Positions 36,206 through 45,324 of a DNA stretch of 64,000 bases are shown in pieces. The translations under genes and the position numbers were made by a program. The notes beneath the pieces were generated by a model that searched no databases, was not told the DNA's origin, and saw nothing but the letters and a program-made list of their open reading frames with translations. Origin of the DNA: Candidatus Latescibacterota bacterium. GTDB lineage: Bacteria; Krumholzibacteriota; Krumholzibacteriia; JACNKJ01. Numbering within the stretch: the first letter of the stretch is position 1; each line of letters opens with the position of its first letter. The stretch spans positions 372,001 through 436,000 of the forward strand of contig JACKDC010000003.1 in the NCBI GenBank assembly GCA_020633725.1, given 5' to 3'.

Positions 36206-38254
36206 ATGCGCGCCCTGTTCGCCGCCCTCGTCCTGCTGCTGCCGGCCGTGGCGCCGGCCCAGGAACCCGCCGCTCTGCTCGATCCCGCCCAGGCCCGGGA
36301 CCTGCTCGAGGCCCCCGTGCCGGAGAGCCTGACGGCCGGCGCCGACCAGCTCGTCCTCTTCGACCGCGAGCGCGTGATCGTGGAGGACAGCGGCCTGTCC
36401 CACCGCCATCGTCACCGCTTCGTGAAGGTGCTCACCGCCGACGGCGCGCTGGCCCTGCGCGCGCTGCGCTTCGACTACGATCCCGCCAGCAACACGCTGG
36501 AGCTGCGGGGCATCCGCGTGCATCGCGCCGGCGGAGGCGTGGAGGACGTCCCCGCGGCCACCGCCCGGGACGTCGCCCAGCCCACCGGGCTCATCAACTG
36601 GGGCGCGCGCATGCAGATCGTGGGCCTGCCGCCGCTCGGCGTGGGCGACGGCGTGGAGACCCTCACCTACAGCAAGGGCTACCTGATCGCCTACCTCGGG
36701 CAGCCAGAGGATTCGCCGGTGGATCCCGTGCCCGCGGCCGATGCCATGCACCTGCTGGACAGCACGGCCACCGCCCTCGGCGACGCCGACGACTCCCGCT
36801 ACGTGCCGCCCATGCGCGGCCACTTCTACGACAAGGTGCGCTTCGCCGAGGAGCTGCCTCTCCTCGAGAAGCGCTACGCGGTCAGCCTGCCCGCCGACAA
36901 GCCGCTGCAGTTCAGCGTCTACAACGGCGAGGTGGCCAGCCGGCTGCTCTTCGAGGGCGAGGGCGCGGACCTGCGCCACCGCTACGAGTTCTGGCGCGAG
37001 GACGTCCCCGCCGTGAAGCACGAGCCGCGGATGCCCGATCTCGACGACGTCGCCCCCAAGGTGGTCATGGCCACCACCGCCAGCTGGCAGGAGAAGAGCC
37101 GCTGGTTCTGGGAGACGAACGAGTGGGTCTTCGCGAGCAACGCGGAGATCGACGCCAAGGTGCGCGCCCTCACCGCGGGGCTTCCCCGCGACGAGCAGAT
37201 CGCCGTGCTCCTGCACTGGGTCGCGCAGAACATCCGCTACTTCGGCCTGTCCATGGGCAAGGGCGAGGGCTACACCATCCACCCCAGCGCGATGACCTTC
37301 CGCGACCGCGCCGGCGTCTGCAAGGACATCGCCGGGATGCTGGTCACCATGCTGCGCTCGGCCGGCTTCGAGGCCTACGGCGCCATGACCATGGCCGGCG
37401 CGCGCGTCGAGCAGATCCCCGCGGACCAGTTCAACCACTGCGTCGTCGCGCTGCGCCGCGAGGACGGCAGCTTCCAGATGCTCGACCCCACCTGGGCGCC
37501 CTGGAACAACGCCGAGTGGAGCCGCTGGGAGGGCGAGCAGAACTACGTCATCGGCACGCCCGAGGGCGAGGGGCTCGCGAGCACGCGCAGCTTCGCGCCG
37601 GAGGAAAACCTGCTGACGGTCGAGAGCGAGGCGCGCCTCGCCGAGGACGGCGCGCTCGTCGGCACCCTGCGCTTCGAGGGCCGGGGCGTGGCCGATGGCG
37701 CGCTCCGCGGCATGGTGGCGAACCACGCGCAGCGGGAGCTGCGGCCCACCCTCGAGCGCTGGCTGGGCCACCTCTCGCCGCGGGTGGAGCTCACGGAGTT
37801 CCTCTTCAGCGACCACCGCGACTTCACGCGCGACACGACCCTGCGCCTGACCTATCGCATCCCGGGCTGGGCCGCCGACCGCGGCGACGCCGTGGAGCTG
37901 CGCTCGCCCGCGCTGGCGCTGCTGGCCCACGGCGGCCAGACGCGGATCGGGGCGATTCCCGCCGGCGACACGCGGGAACATCCGCTCTTCCTGTGGGCGG
38001 GACAGCGCGTCCAGATCGACGAGACGCTCGAACTGCCCCGCGGCCTGACCTGGAAGGCCCCGGAGCGCCTCGCGCTGAGCGAGAGCCAGGCCGCGCTCGC
38101 CTGCGACTGGACCGCCCGCGGCCGCAGCCTCGCGCTGACCGCCAGCTGCCAGGTGAACCAGCGCACGATTCCCGCGGCGGACTTCCCCGGCTTGCGCAAG
38201 GTCGCCGACGCCCTCGAGCAGCGCGCCGACGAACCCCTCGTGGCGACCCGCTAG
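36206..38254 (+). CDS. DUF3857/transglutaminase-like secreted protein (active-site triad present)
   Basis: A 682-residue exported protein (signal MRALFAALVLLLPAVAPAQ; the start at 36206 has GGAG 5 nt upstream, and the much longer open frame upstream is not coding). Residues ~45-230 are DUF3857, residues ~325-440 a transglutaminase-like domain with a complete Cys-His-Asp triad: C372 (AGVCKDIAGML), H411 (FNHCVV), D427 (LDPTW). The C-terminal part is DUF2569-like beta. The proteins are thought to act in the periplasm on peptides or glycans; none is well characterised. The next gene, 13 nt downstream, is a paralogue, so they form an operon. Confidence 0.9.
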   Translation: MRALFAALVLLLPAVAPAQEPAALLDPAQARDLLEAPVPESLTAGADQLVLFDRERVIVEDSGLSHRHRHRFVKVLTADGALALRALRFDYDPASNTLELRGIRVHRAGGGVEDVPAATARDVAQPTGLINWGARMQIVGLPPLGVGDGVETLTYSKGYLIAYLGQPEDSPVDPVPAADAMHLLDSTATALGDADDSRYVPPMRGHFYDKVRFAEELPLLEKRYAVSLPADKPLQFSVYNGEVASRLLFEGEGADLRHRYEFWREDVPAVKHEPRMPDLDDVAPKVVMATTASWQEKSRWFWETNEWVFASNAEIDAKVRALTAGLPRDEQIAVLLHWVAQNIRYFGLSMGKGEGYTIHPSAMTFRDRAGVCKDIAGMLVTMLRSAGFEAYGAMTMAGARVEQIPADQFNHCVVALRREDGSFQMLDPTWAPWNNAEWSRWEGEQNYVIGTPEGEGLASTRSFAPEENLLTVESEARLAEDGALVGTLRFEGRGVADGALRGMVANHAQRELRPTLERWLGHLSPRVELTEFLFSDHRDFTRDTTLRLTYRIPGWAADRGDAVELRSPALALLAHGGQTRIGAIPAGDTREHPLFLWAGQRVQIDETLELPRGLTWKAPERLALSESQAALACDWTARGRSLALTASCQVNQRTIPAADFPGLRKVADALEQRADEPLVATR

Positions 38255-38267
38255 AAAGGTGAGGACG

Positions 38268-40217
38268 ATGACGACGCGCCTGTGCACCCTGCTCCTGCTC
38301 GCCGCCCTGGCCGCGCCGGTTGCCGCCGCGCCCTGGGGTCCGCTGGACGACCCTGCCGTGCGCGACATCATCGCCGGCGCGCCGGCCCCGGCGGCGGGCG
38401 AGGACGGCCTCGTCCTCTTCGAGGGCCGCTACTACACCCACGCGGACGGCCTGACGACGCTGCGCCACCAGCGCCTCGTCCGCGTGAGCACCGAGTGGGC
38501 GCTGGAGCGGATCAGCGATCCGCGCCTGCGCTACGACTCCAGCCGCCAGGAACTCGAGGTGATCGCCGCGCGGAGCTACCTCCCCGGCGGCGAGGCGGTG
38601 GACGCGCCGGCCAACGCCCTGAACCGCGTCACGCCGGACGCCCTGACCCTGGCCGTCGACTTCCTCGACATCCAGGAGCTCGCGGTCACGCACACGGCGC
38701 TGGAGCCCGGCGTCGTCGTGTGGCTGGACTACACGCTGCGTGACACCGCGCCGGCCGCGCTGCCCGCCGGCGAGCTGATCTTCCCGCAGGCGGACTTCCC
38801 CACGTTGCGCTGGGAGCTGATCGCCGGCGAGGGCATCTTCGGCGAGGTCGTGAACCCCAGGGACGGGCTGCTGGCCCTGCCGCCGGCCTCTCCCTGGCAG
38901 TTCGAGAATCTGCCGGCCGCGCCGGGGGACGCCCCCTTCCGTCTCGGGGACCAGCTGCCCCACCTGCACCTGTCGCCGCAACTCGGTGGCGTCGGAGAGG
39001 CGATCGGCGCCGTCATGGCCAGCCTCGACAGCGCCATGGCTGACACGGCCGGCCTGGGCATCTGGCTCGCCCGGCAGGAGGCGGACCGCCCCTTCCTCAG
39101 CGACCGCGAGGCCATCGAGACCTGGGTGAAGACGCTGGGCGAGAGCACGGCGCTGCTTCGCCTCGACGACTGGGAGTGGCGGCGCGCGCCCCGCTCCGTG
39201 GCGCGGGTGCTGCAGACCTCGGTCGCGACGCCGCTGGAGCGCGCCGCGCTGATGCTGGCCGCGCTGCGCAGCCGGGACATCGACGCGCGCCTCTACTTCC
39301 CGAAGCGCTGGCTGAGCATGCCCACGCAGCGCTTCGCGCTGCCGGCGCTCGACGCGCCGACGATCGCGCTCAATCACCCGGGCGACGCGAACATCGGTCG
39401 GATTGATCTCGTCTCGCCGAAGCTGCGGTCCTGGCGCGACGGCATGGCCGTGGACGAACCCTACTTCGTCGACAACAGGGGAGAGGTCACCGATCGCGTC
39501 AACATCGTCACCCTGGGCAGCTTCGGGGGACGGCTGACCCAGTACCTCGACTACCGCGAGAACACCTTCCGCGTGGACGGCCAACTCGGCTTCCCTGCCG
39601 GAAAGACGGCCAGTGCGAACTCCCTGGAGGCCTACCTGCGCGACTGGCTGGAAGGTCAGAGCGCGCGGATCGACGCGCTGCGCCTGCACGGGGGAGGCTG
39701 GGGAGGCGGTGCCATGTTCGACGCCGCCGGCGCCCTCGACTCGCTGGCGCTGGACGAGGACGGCGCCGCCCGCATCGACCTGCCCCTGCCGCCGGTCACG
39801 CTGGAGGACGCCCTCCCGCGCGGTTTCGACCGCAGCCGATCGCGGCTTCGCGGTCAGCTCTTCCCGGCCGAGCGCCCGCGGCTGCATCTAACCTGGATCC
39901 TCGACCTCCCCGAAGACCTGACGCCCGTCCCCGTACCGCCTCTCGAAGCGACCTGCCCGTGGGCCAGCTTCACGGCGACCCGCGACGTCCAGGGCAACCG
40001 CCTGACCGTCCACTACGATCTCGAGTTCGCCGTCGAGCGGCGGATCCCGGTTCACGATGAGACAGCGGATGAGATCAGGACCGTGCCCGCGAGCCATCAA
40101 ACGCCCGAAGCGATGAGGGTCGGCCCGGCCGACTACCCGGCCTTCCGCGAGTTCGTGAACGCGGCCCTCGACCCCGCCGCGACCCGCGTGATCCTGCGCC
40201 CCCGCGCGTCCGACTGA
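38268..40217 (+). CDS. DUF3857 paralogue with degenerate transglutaminase region
   Basis: A 649-residue exported protein (signal MTTRLCTLLLLAALAAPVAA; ATG at 38268 with AAAGGTGAGG upstream, preferred over the GTG nine bases earlier). DUF3857-like residues ~40-220 (ITDxRLRYDSS, VDFLDIQELAVTH, WLDYTLRDT). The transglutaminase stretch reads SVATPLERAALMLAALRSRDIDARLYF, aligning with AGVCKDIAGMLVTMLRSAGFEAY of the upstream gene but with Thr-Pro in place of the catalytic Cys; no matching His-Asp pair is seen. It is likely a non-catalytic partner or binding subunit of the upstream protein. Confidence 0.85.
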   Translation: MTTRLCTLLLLAALAAPVAAAPWGPLDDPAVRDIIAGAPAPAAGEDGLVLFEGRYYTHADGLTTLRHQRLVRVSTEWALERISDPRLRYDSSRQELEVIAARSYLPGGEAVDAPANALNRVTPDALTLAVDFLDIQELAVTHTALEPGVVVWLDYTLRDTAPAALPAGELIFPQADFPTLRWELIAGEGIFGEVVNPRDGLLALPPASPWQFENLPAAPGDAPFRLGDQLPHLHLSPQLGGVGEAIGAVMASLDSAMADTAGLGIWLARQEADRPFLSDREAIETWVKTLGESTALLRLDDWEWRRAPRSVARVLQTSVATPLERAALMLAALRSRDIDARLYFPKRWLSMPTQRFALPALDAPTIALNHPGDANIGRIDLVSPKLRSWRDGMAVDEPYFVDNRGEVTDRVNIVTLGSFGGRLTQYLDYRENTFRVDGQLGFPAGKTASANSLEAYLRDWLEGQSARIDALRLHGGGWGGGAMFDAAGALDSLALDEDGAARIDLPLPPVTLEDALPRGFDRSRSRLRGQLFPAERPRLHLTWILDLPEDLTPVPVPPLEATCPWASFTATRDVQGNRLTVHYDLEFAVERRIPVHDETADEIRTVPASHQTPEAMRVGPADYPAFREFVNAALDPAATRVILRPRASD

Positions 40218-40292
40218 GCCCCGGGCAGCCCGGCCCCCCGTCCCGCGCGCACGGGCGGCCGGCGCGGCGCGCGGAAACAATATAAACAGGTC

Positions 40293-40343
40293 TTGATTGC
40301 CATCTTATCCCTGCTATATTGGCACCCGTGAGTTTCCTCACGG
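40293..40343 (+). promoter_or_regulatory. Promoter and operator-like hairpin of the OxlT-type transporter
   Basis: TTGATT (40293-40298), 16-bp spacer, TATATT (40315-40320) in an AT-rich patch. Immediately downstream is a perfect inverted repeat CCGTGAG-TTTC-CTCACGG (40326-40343), positioned to act as an operator or a 5' UTR stem. Confidence 0.65.
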
Positions 40344-40397
40344 TCCCACGCCTACAGTCTGGAGCGGCCAGTCCCCGCCCCTCTCGGGAGGACAAGC

Positions 40398-41711
40398 ATG
40401 CAGAAGCAGGACAAGGTCATGAATCGCTGGTGGGTGGTGCTGGGGGCGTTGGTGATCCAGCTCTGCCTGGGCGCCATCTACGCGTGGAGCGTCTTCACGC
40501 CGAGCCTGAAGGCCGCGCCCTTCAACTTCAGCGCCACGCAGACGCAGGTGGTCTTCTCCGTCGGGCTTGCGGTCTTCGCGCTGGTGATGGTCCTCGCCGG
40601 CCGCTGGCAGGCCAAGGCCGGGCCGCGCCGCGTGGCGCTCAGCGGTGGCGTGCTGCTGGGTCTCGGCTACATCCTGGCCAAGTTCATCGGCTCGAGCTTC
40701 ATGGGGCAGATCCTCTCCATCGGCGTGATCGGCGGCGCGGGCATCGGTCTCGCGTACGTGTGTCCGATCGCCGTGGGCATGAAGTGGTTCCCCGACAAGA
40801 AGGGACTCATCACGGGTCTCGCGGTGGCCGGCTTCGGCTTCGGCGCGCTGATCTGGATCAAGCTCGCCGGCGCATGGGGCCACCTGATCGAGAGCATGGG
40901 CGTGCTGAACGTCTTCGGGCTCTACGGCGTGATCTTCCTGGTGGCCGTGAGCCTGGGCAGCCTCGTCATGGTCAACCCGCCGACGGGCTGGAAGCCCGCG
41001 GGCTGGTCGCCGCCTGAGCCCAAGGTGCAGGGCAGCAAGGTCACGGGCCAGCTCACCATGCAGCCCGACCAGATGCTGCGCACGCCCCAGTTCTACATGC
41101 TGTGGACGATCTTCATCTTCAGCGGCATGGCCGGCCTGATGACCATCGGCATCATCAAGCTCTTCGGCATCGACGCGCTCAAGGCCAGCGGCCACGACGC
41201 CGCCTCCGCCAGCGCGATCGCGGGCACGGCGATGGCCGTCTTCTACTCCCTGGCCAACGGCATCGGCCGCATCGCCTGGGGCGCCATGAGCGACAAGCTC
41301 GGCCGCAAGCTCTCGATCACGCTGATGACGGCCGTGCAGGGCGTCATGATGCTGCTCTTCTACTGGATGGGCGGCAACACGGCGCTGCTCTACCTGGGCG
41401 CGACGATCATCGGCTTCAACTTCGGCGGCAACTTCGCGCTCTTCCCCACCGCCACCGCCGACTTCTTCGGCACGGCGCACGTGGGACAGAACTACGGCTG
41501 GATGTTCACCGCCTACGGCGTCGGCGGCATCGTCGGCCCGATCATGGCGGGCGCCTTCCGCGACAGCGGCAGCTGGCTGCCGGCCTTCATCATCAGCGGC
41601 GTGCTCTGCCTCGTGGCCGCGGGCATCGCGCTGGCGCTGAAGCCGCCGCGGCCGGCGGTGGTGAGCGTCCCGGACCTGGAGCGCGCGCCCGAGAGCGTCG
41701 GCGCCCGCTAG
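40398..41711 (+). CDS. MFS transporter, oxalate/formate antiporter (OFA) family
   Basis: A 437-residue inner-membrane carrier with twelve hydrophobic helices. OFA hallmarks are NRWWVVLGALVIQLCLGAIYAWSVF at the N-terminus, GIGLAYVCPIAVGMKWFPDKKGLITG, a long central loop (PTGWKPAGW), and FNFGGNFALFPTATADFFG. OFA carriers exchange carboxylates such as oxalate/formate; the N-terminal WWVV...IYAWSV pattern is found in the large YhjX/OxlT-like subgroup whose substrates are mostly unknown. GGGAGG lies 6 nt upstream of the ATG. Single gene with a strong promoter and a perfect terminator; PFOR in the same region would make a role in carboxylate metabolism plausible. Confidence 0.93.
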   Translation: MQKQDKVMNRWWVVLGALVIQLCLGAIYAWSVFTPSLKAAPFNFSATQTQVVFSVGLAVFALVMVLAGRWQAKAGPRRVALSGGVLLGLGYILAKFIGSSFMGQILSIGVIGGAGIGLAYVCPIAVGMKWFPDKKGLITGLAVAGFGFGALIWIKLAGAWGHLIESMGVLNVFGLYGVIFLVAVSLGSLVMVNPPTGWKPAGWSPPEPKVQGSKVTGQLTMQPDQMLRTPQFYMLWTIFIFSGMAGLMTIGIIKLFGIDALKASGHDAASASAIAGTAMAVFYSLANGIGRIAWGAMSDKLGRKLSITLMTAVQGVMMLLFYWMGGNTALLYLGATIIGFNFGGNFALFPTATADFFGTAHVGQNYGWMFTAYGVGGIVGPIMAGAFRDSGSWLPAFIISGVLCLVAAGIALALKPPRPAVVSVPDLERAPESVGAR

Positions 41712-41735
41712 AGTCTTTCCCCGAGAGACGAGTCA

Positions 41736-41761
41736 GGGGGAGCCGGCCGGCTCCCCCTTTT
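41736..41761 (+). terminator. Terminator after the OFA transporter
   Basis: Perfect palindrome GGGGGAGCCGG / CCGGCTCCCCC followed by TTTT, 24 nt after the transporter stop. Confidence 0.9.
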
Positions 41762-41770
41762 CGTTGGCGG

Positions 41771-42502
41771 CTAGTCGGTGGCCGCGCCGATCTCGCTCAT
41801 GCTGAGCGCCACGCGGATCTTCTCGTGCACCAGCAGCGGCACCTTGATCTCCAGGTCCATGTCCACCTGGCGCGGCAGGTCGAGGCCGCGGTAGTCCTCG
41901 AGCGCGGCGTCCACGCGCCAGCGCTTCACGCCGAAGCGGCCCTTGGCGGGCTCGAGCTCGGCGTGGCAGAGCGCGCCGGTGGCCGGGTCCAGCCAGAGGC
42001 GCCCCTTCCAGAGGCCCTTCTTCTTGACCCGCGGGCGCAGTTCGAGCACCGCGAACTCGCGGCCCTCGCGCGTCTCGCGGCCCTGGGCGACGAAGCGGTA
42101 CTCGTCGCGGCGGCCGGCTTCGAAGAAGTCGTAGCTGACGTCGAGGCGGTGGTCCTCCTTGTCGTCCTTGGCCTCGGCGTCCTTCTCCTCGTCGGCGTCC
42201 TTCCCGTCCTCGTCCTTGCTGAAGACCAGCTCCTTCCCCTCGGTCAGGATCTCGGTGGAGTCGGGGCTCCACTGGATCGCGTCGGCCCAGGCGCGCTCCT
42301 CGTGCTCGAGCTGCTCGTCGCCGTTGGAGAGCCGGGTGTGGGTCTCGAGGTGAAAGCGATAGGGCGCGAAATCGGCCGCGGCGGCGTCGGCGCGGTCGAA
42401 GGCGCGCTGGACGACGGGATCCACCTCGGCGGCGAGGGCGGGACCGAGCCCGACCGCGAGCAGCACGGCCCCCATGAGAGGCCAGGACGGTGTCGATGGC
42501 AT
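41771..42502 (-). CDS. Secreted LolA-like protein
   Basis: A 243-residue exported protein (signal MPSTPSWPLMGAVLLAVGLGPALA; the start at 42502 has AAGGAGGA 4 nt upstream, and an earlier ATG is not preferred). The fold pattern (long curved sheet with SYDFFEAGRRDEYRFVAQG, LWLDPATGALCHAELEP, VDAALEDYRGLDLPRQVDM) matches the outer-membrane lipoprotein-sorting/LolA-like superfamily, where such proteins carry lipids or lipoproteins. An unusual highly charged Lys/Asp/Glu insertion lies at residues ~90-120 (SKDEDGKDADEEKDAEAKDD). Monocistronic, convergent with the OFA transporter. Confidence 0.75.
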   Translation of the reverse strand: MPSTPSWPLMGAVLLAVGLGPALAAEVDPVVQRAFDRADAAAADFAPYRFHLETHTRLSNGDEQLEHEERAWADAIQWSPDSTEILTEGKELVFSKDEDGKDADEEKDAEAKDDKEDHRLDVSYDFFEAGRRDEYRFVAQGRETREGREFAVLELRPRVKKKGLWKGRLWLDPATGALCHAELEPAKGRFGVKRWRVDAALEDYRGLDLPRQVDMDLEIKVPLLVHEKIRVALSMSEIGAATD

Positions 42503-42625
42503 GCTTCCTCCTTGCGCCCCGGGTCGTGGGCCGCGGCAGTATAGGCTCAGGAACGCCCGCGAACGCAAGCCAAGCCCTGGCCAGCTGTGCTAGACTTATT
42601 GCATCCAACACCAGGGGGGTGGGTC

Positions 42626-44224
42626 ATGAAGCACTGTTTCCGCTTGATCGTCAGCCTCTGCTTGCTCGCGACGCTGTCGGCCACGGCCGGCGCCACGCTG
42701 AGCCGTCAGGTCTTCGTGCAGGACGAGCAGGGCACGCGGATCGTCCGCAGCGACATGCCCGGCGAGGACACCGGCGCCTCGGTCACGATAAGGGATGCGC
42801 TGCTCTGGCAGCACAACATCACGGGGAACATCTACTCGAGCTGCGCGGTGGCGCCGACCACCCTCATCGGCGGCAGCGGCAACGGCGCCAGCTGCCCGGC
42901 CAACTACTTCCATGTGAGCTCCGGCGGCGTGCCCGACTGGACCTTCACCGGCGGCGCCAACCAGGCCCACCTGCGCGCGCTCACGCTGGCCATCAGCGAG
43001 GAGATCCCCGCGATCAACGGCCAGCGGCTGCACGTCTACGACGCGGACATGCCGCCCACGGAGCTGTGGAGCAAGGACGTGGCGAACGTCTCCCTGCCCT
43101 CGTCCTGCCTGCGGGTCTCCGAGGACGGGAGCGTCGTGGCCGTGGCCTACAACAGCGACACCGGCTGCACCGTGAAGGCCTTCGACGCCGCCACCGGCGC
43201 ACACATCTCCACCTTCGATTCGCCGGTCGGCCAGTATGCCCGCGCCCTGCGCATCACCGAGGACGGCAGCCGCATCGTGCTGCGGGCGGGCGCGACGCTG
43301 CACGCCATCGACACGGCCACCGGCACCAGCATCTGGACGGGCAACGTGGGCGCCAGCGCCGACCCGCTGGGTCTCTCGCCCAACGGCCGCTGGATCGCCT
43401 CGGGCTGGACCTTCATCTTCGTCTACGAGTGGGACGGCAGCACCTACCAGTTCCGCTGGTCCTACAACGGGGGCAGCAGCAGCTGGTACCTGGGCACCTG
43501 CGCCGTGGCGGACAACGGCGCCCTGATCGCGGGCTGGTACACGACCAGCTACAACCAGAACAAGGTCCACTGGTTCGACGCCGCCGCGGGCAACGTGCCG
43601 AGCTGGGAGTATCTCTTCCCGGTCTCCGGCGGCAGCTACCAGGACGTGCCCTCGGCCAGCGCCATCGACGGCTACGCCGCCGCGATGGGCAGCTGGGGCG
43701 ATCAGACCGGCACCAACGCCGAGATCAACATCTTCCGCTCCAGCGAGACCTCGCCGGTCTTCAGCGTGAACACGAGCGGCTCCATCTACGACCTCGACAT
43801 GCACGGCTACGGCCTCCCCGGCGGCCGCTATCCCAACTGGGTGGTGGCCTGCGGGAAGCACGTCCACGCGAACGAGTTCGGCAGCGGCGGCGACCTCTAT
43901 CTCACCAACGTGCTGGGCCCGACGGCCGTGCCTGACGGCGCCGCGCCCGCGCCCATCGCGCTCAGCGCCCATCCCAACCCGTTCAACCCGCACAGCACGC
44001 TCACGCTGACGCTCGATGCGGCCGGTCCCGCGCGGATCGTCCTCTACGACGCCGCCGGCCGCCGCGTGCGCGCGCTGCTCGACGGCCTCTGCGTCGCCGG
44101 GGAGAACACGGTGGTCTGGGACGGTCGCGACGACGCGGGCCAGCCCGCCGCCAGCGGGGTCTACCTGGCGCGCGCGAGCGCCGAGGGCAGCACGGCCGTG
44201 CGGCGGCTCGTCCTGCTGCGCTGA
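42626..44224 (+). CDS. Secreted beta-propeller protein with C-terminal FlgD-like domain
   Basis: A 532-residue exported protein (signal MKHCFRLIVSLCLLATLSATAGA; ATG at 42626 with GGGGGGTGGG upstream). The body (~60-430) is built of blade-like repeats (LRVSEDGSVVAVAYNSDTG, LRITEDGSRIVLRAG, LGLSPNGRWIASGW, VADNGALIAGWYT), as in PQQ-like or WD-type propellers. The last ~85 residues are FlgD-like (HPNPFNPHSTL ... WDGRDDAGQPAASGVYLARA ... RLVLLR). Cys residues (SSCAVAPTT, NGASCPANYF) may form a disulfide. Surface or extracellular; function unknown. A second propeller gene follows immediately. Confidence 0.85.
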   Translation: MKHCFRLIVSLCLLATLSATAGATLSRQVFVQDEQGTRIVRSDMPGEDTGASVTIRDALLWQHNITGNIYSSCAVAPTTLIGGSGNGASCPANYFHVSSGGVPDWTFTGGANQAHLRALTLAISEEIPAINGQRLHVYDADMPPTELWSKDVANVSLPSSCLRVSEDGSVVAVAYNSDTGCTVKAFDAATGAHISTFDSPVGQYARALRITEDGSRIVLRAGATLHAIDTATGTSIWTGNVGASADPLGLSPNGRWIASGWTFIFVYEWDGSTYQFRWSYNGGSSSWYLGTCAVADNGALIAGWYTTSYNQNKVHWFDAAAGNVPSWEYLFPVSGGSYQDVPSASAIDGYAAAMGSWGDQTGTNAEINIFRSSETSPVFSVNTSGSIYDLDMHGYGLPGGRYPNWVVACGKHVHANEFGSGGDLYLTNVLGPTAVPDGAAPAPIALSAHPNPFNPHSTLTLTLDAAGPARIVLYDAAGRRVRALLDGLCVAGENTVVWDGRDDAGQPAASGVYLARASAEGSTAVRRLVLLR

Positions 44225-44229
44225 TGCTT

Positions 44230-44258
44230 TTGCGAAGGCGGCGCCGAGGCCTTAGACT
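44230..44258 (+). promoter_or_regulatory. Promoter of the TolB-like propeller gene
   Basis: TTGCGA (44230-44235), 17-bp spacer, TAGACT (44253-44258), so the second propeller gene has its own promoter just after the stop of the first. Confidence 0.55.
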
Positions 44259-44289
44259 GGAGATAGCCACGCTTCACTCGGGAGGCCCC

Positions 44290-45228
44290 GTGCGCCGCCT
44301 TCTGCTCGCGCTCCTCGTCCTCGCCCTCGCGCCCGCGCCGGGCGGCGCCACGCTCTTCCGCCCGGTGGCCGCCAGCCCCGATCCCGACGGCGCGCCCAGC
44401 TTCTCGCCCGACGGCCAGTGGATCAGCTTCTCCTCGCCCATGAGCGGCGACTGGGAGATCTACACCGTGGGCGCCTGGGGCGGCCCGCTGACGAACTTCA
44501 CCGACAACCCCGGCGTGGACATCTACGCGAACTGGAGCCCCGTGGGCGGGTGGATCCTCTTCACCTCGCGCCGCGACAACGGCCACGGCGTGGACGACAT
44601 GGACCTGTGGCTGAAGAGCACCGACGACGGCGCCCTCGTCAACCTCACCACCTACGACGGCTACGACAACTTCGGCGCCATCGATCCCACGGGCGAGCGC
44701 GTGGCCTTCTCCAGCGACCGGGGCGGCGAGGTGGAGATCTGGGTGATGCCCCTGGCGGACCCGTCCGCGGCGGTCCGCCTCTGCACCGGACCCGTGGACT
44801 GCTTCCACCCCTGCTGGAGCCCCGACGGCGCCTGGGTCGCCTTCGACGCCCACGCCCCCGGCGACTTCACCAAGACGCGGCTCTACCGCGTGCCCGCCAC
44901 CGGCGGCGCGCCCGAGGAGATCCCCATCGACATGAAGGTGGGCAGCGACCCGGGCTGGTCGCCCGACGGCCGCTACCTCGCCTTCGCCGGGGGAGACGAC
45001 GTCATCCTCTGGGACCTCTGGCTCTGGGACTTCGAGAGCCAGGAGCTCGTGCAGCTCACCGACACGCGCTTCATCGAGCAGTCGCCGCTCTGGAACGCCG
45101 CGGGGACGGAGATCGTCTACGCGGCCTTCCCCGACGGCAACAAGGACATCTGGGTGGCCTACGATCTGCCGGTCACCGTCCCCGTCGCGCGCCAGAGCAT
45201 GAGCGGCCTCAAGGCGCTCTTCCGCTGA
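44290..45228 (+). CDS. Secreted TolB-like beta-propeller protein ending in KALFR
   Basis: A 312-residue exported protein. The GTG at 44290 (GGGAGG 4 nt upstream) starts signal VRRLLLALLVLALAPAPGGA and is preferred over the ATG at 44224, which overlaps the upstream stop and gives no signal. Six PD40-type blades are visible (FSPDGQWISFSS, SPVGGWILFTS, DPTGERVAFSSDRGG, SPDGAWVAFDA, SPDGRYLAFAGG, NAAGTEIVYAAF). It lacks a FlgD-like domain and ends SMSGLKALFR, similar to the KSLYR end of the protein at 12386-13342. TolB-like propellers bind envelope partners; the specific partner is unknown. Confidence 0.85.
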   Translation: MRRLLLALLVLALAPAPGGATLFRPVAASPDPDGAPSFSPDGQWISFSSPMSGDWEIYTVGAWGGPLTNFTDNPGVDIYANWSPVGGWILFTSRRDNGHGVDDMDLWLKSTDDGALVNLTTYDGYDNFGAIDPTGERVAFSSDRGGEVEIWVMPLADPSAAVRLCTGPVDCFHPCWSPDGAWVAFDAHAPGDFTKTRLYRVPATGGAPEEIPIDMKVGSDPGWSPDGRYLAFAGGDDVILWDLWLWDFESQELVQLTDTRFIEQSPLWNAAGTEIVYAAFPDGNKDIWVAYDLPVTVPVARQSMSGLKALFR

Positions 45229-45245
45229 TTCCCCCGCCGGCCCCC

Positions 45246-45300
45246 TTGACAGGCTTGATCGTCGCTGCTATTATCTAACCGTTCAATTAAAACAATCGGT
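45246..45300 (+). promoter_or_regulatory. Promoter and probable autoregulatory operator of the TetR gene
   Basis: TTGACA (45246-45251), 17-bp spacer, TATTAT (45269-45274). Just downstream is an imperfect dyad ACCGTT-n11-AATCGGT (about 45278-45300), as expected for a TetR operator. Confidence 0.75.
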
Positions 45301-45324
45301 CAAGACGGAACGGACAGGCCATCC

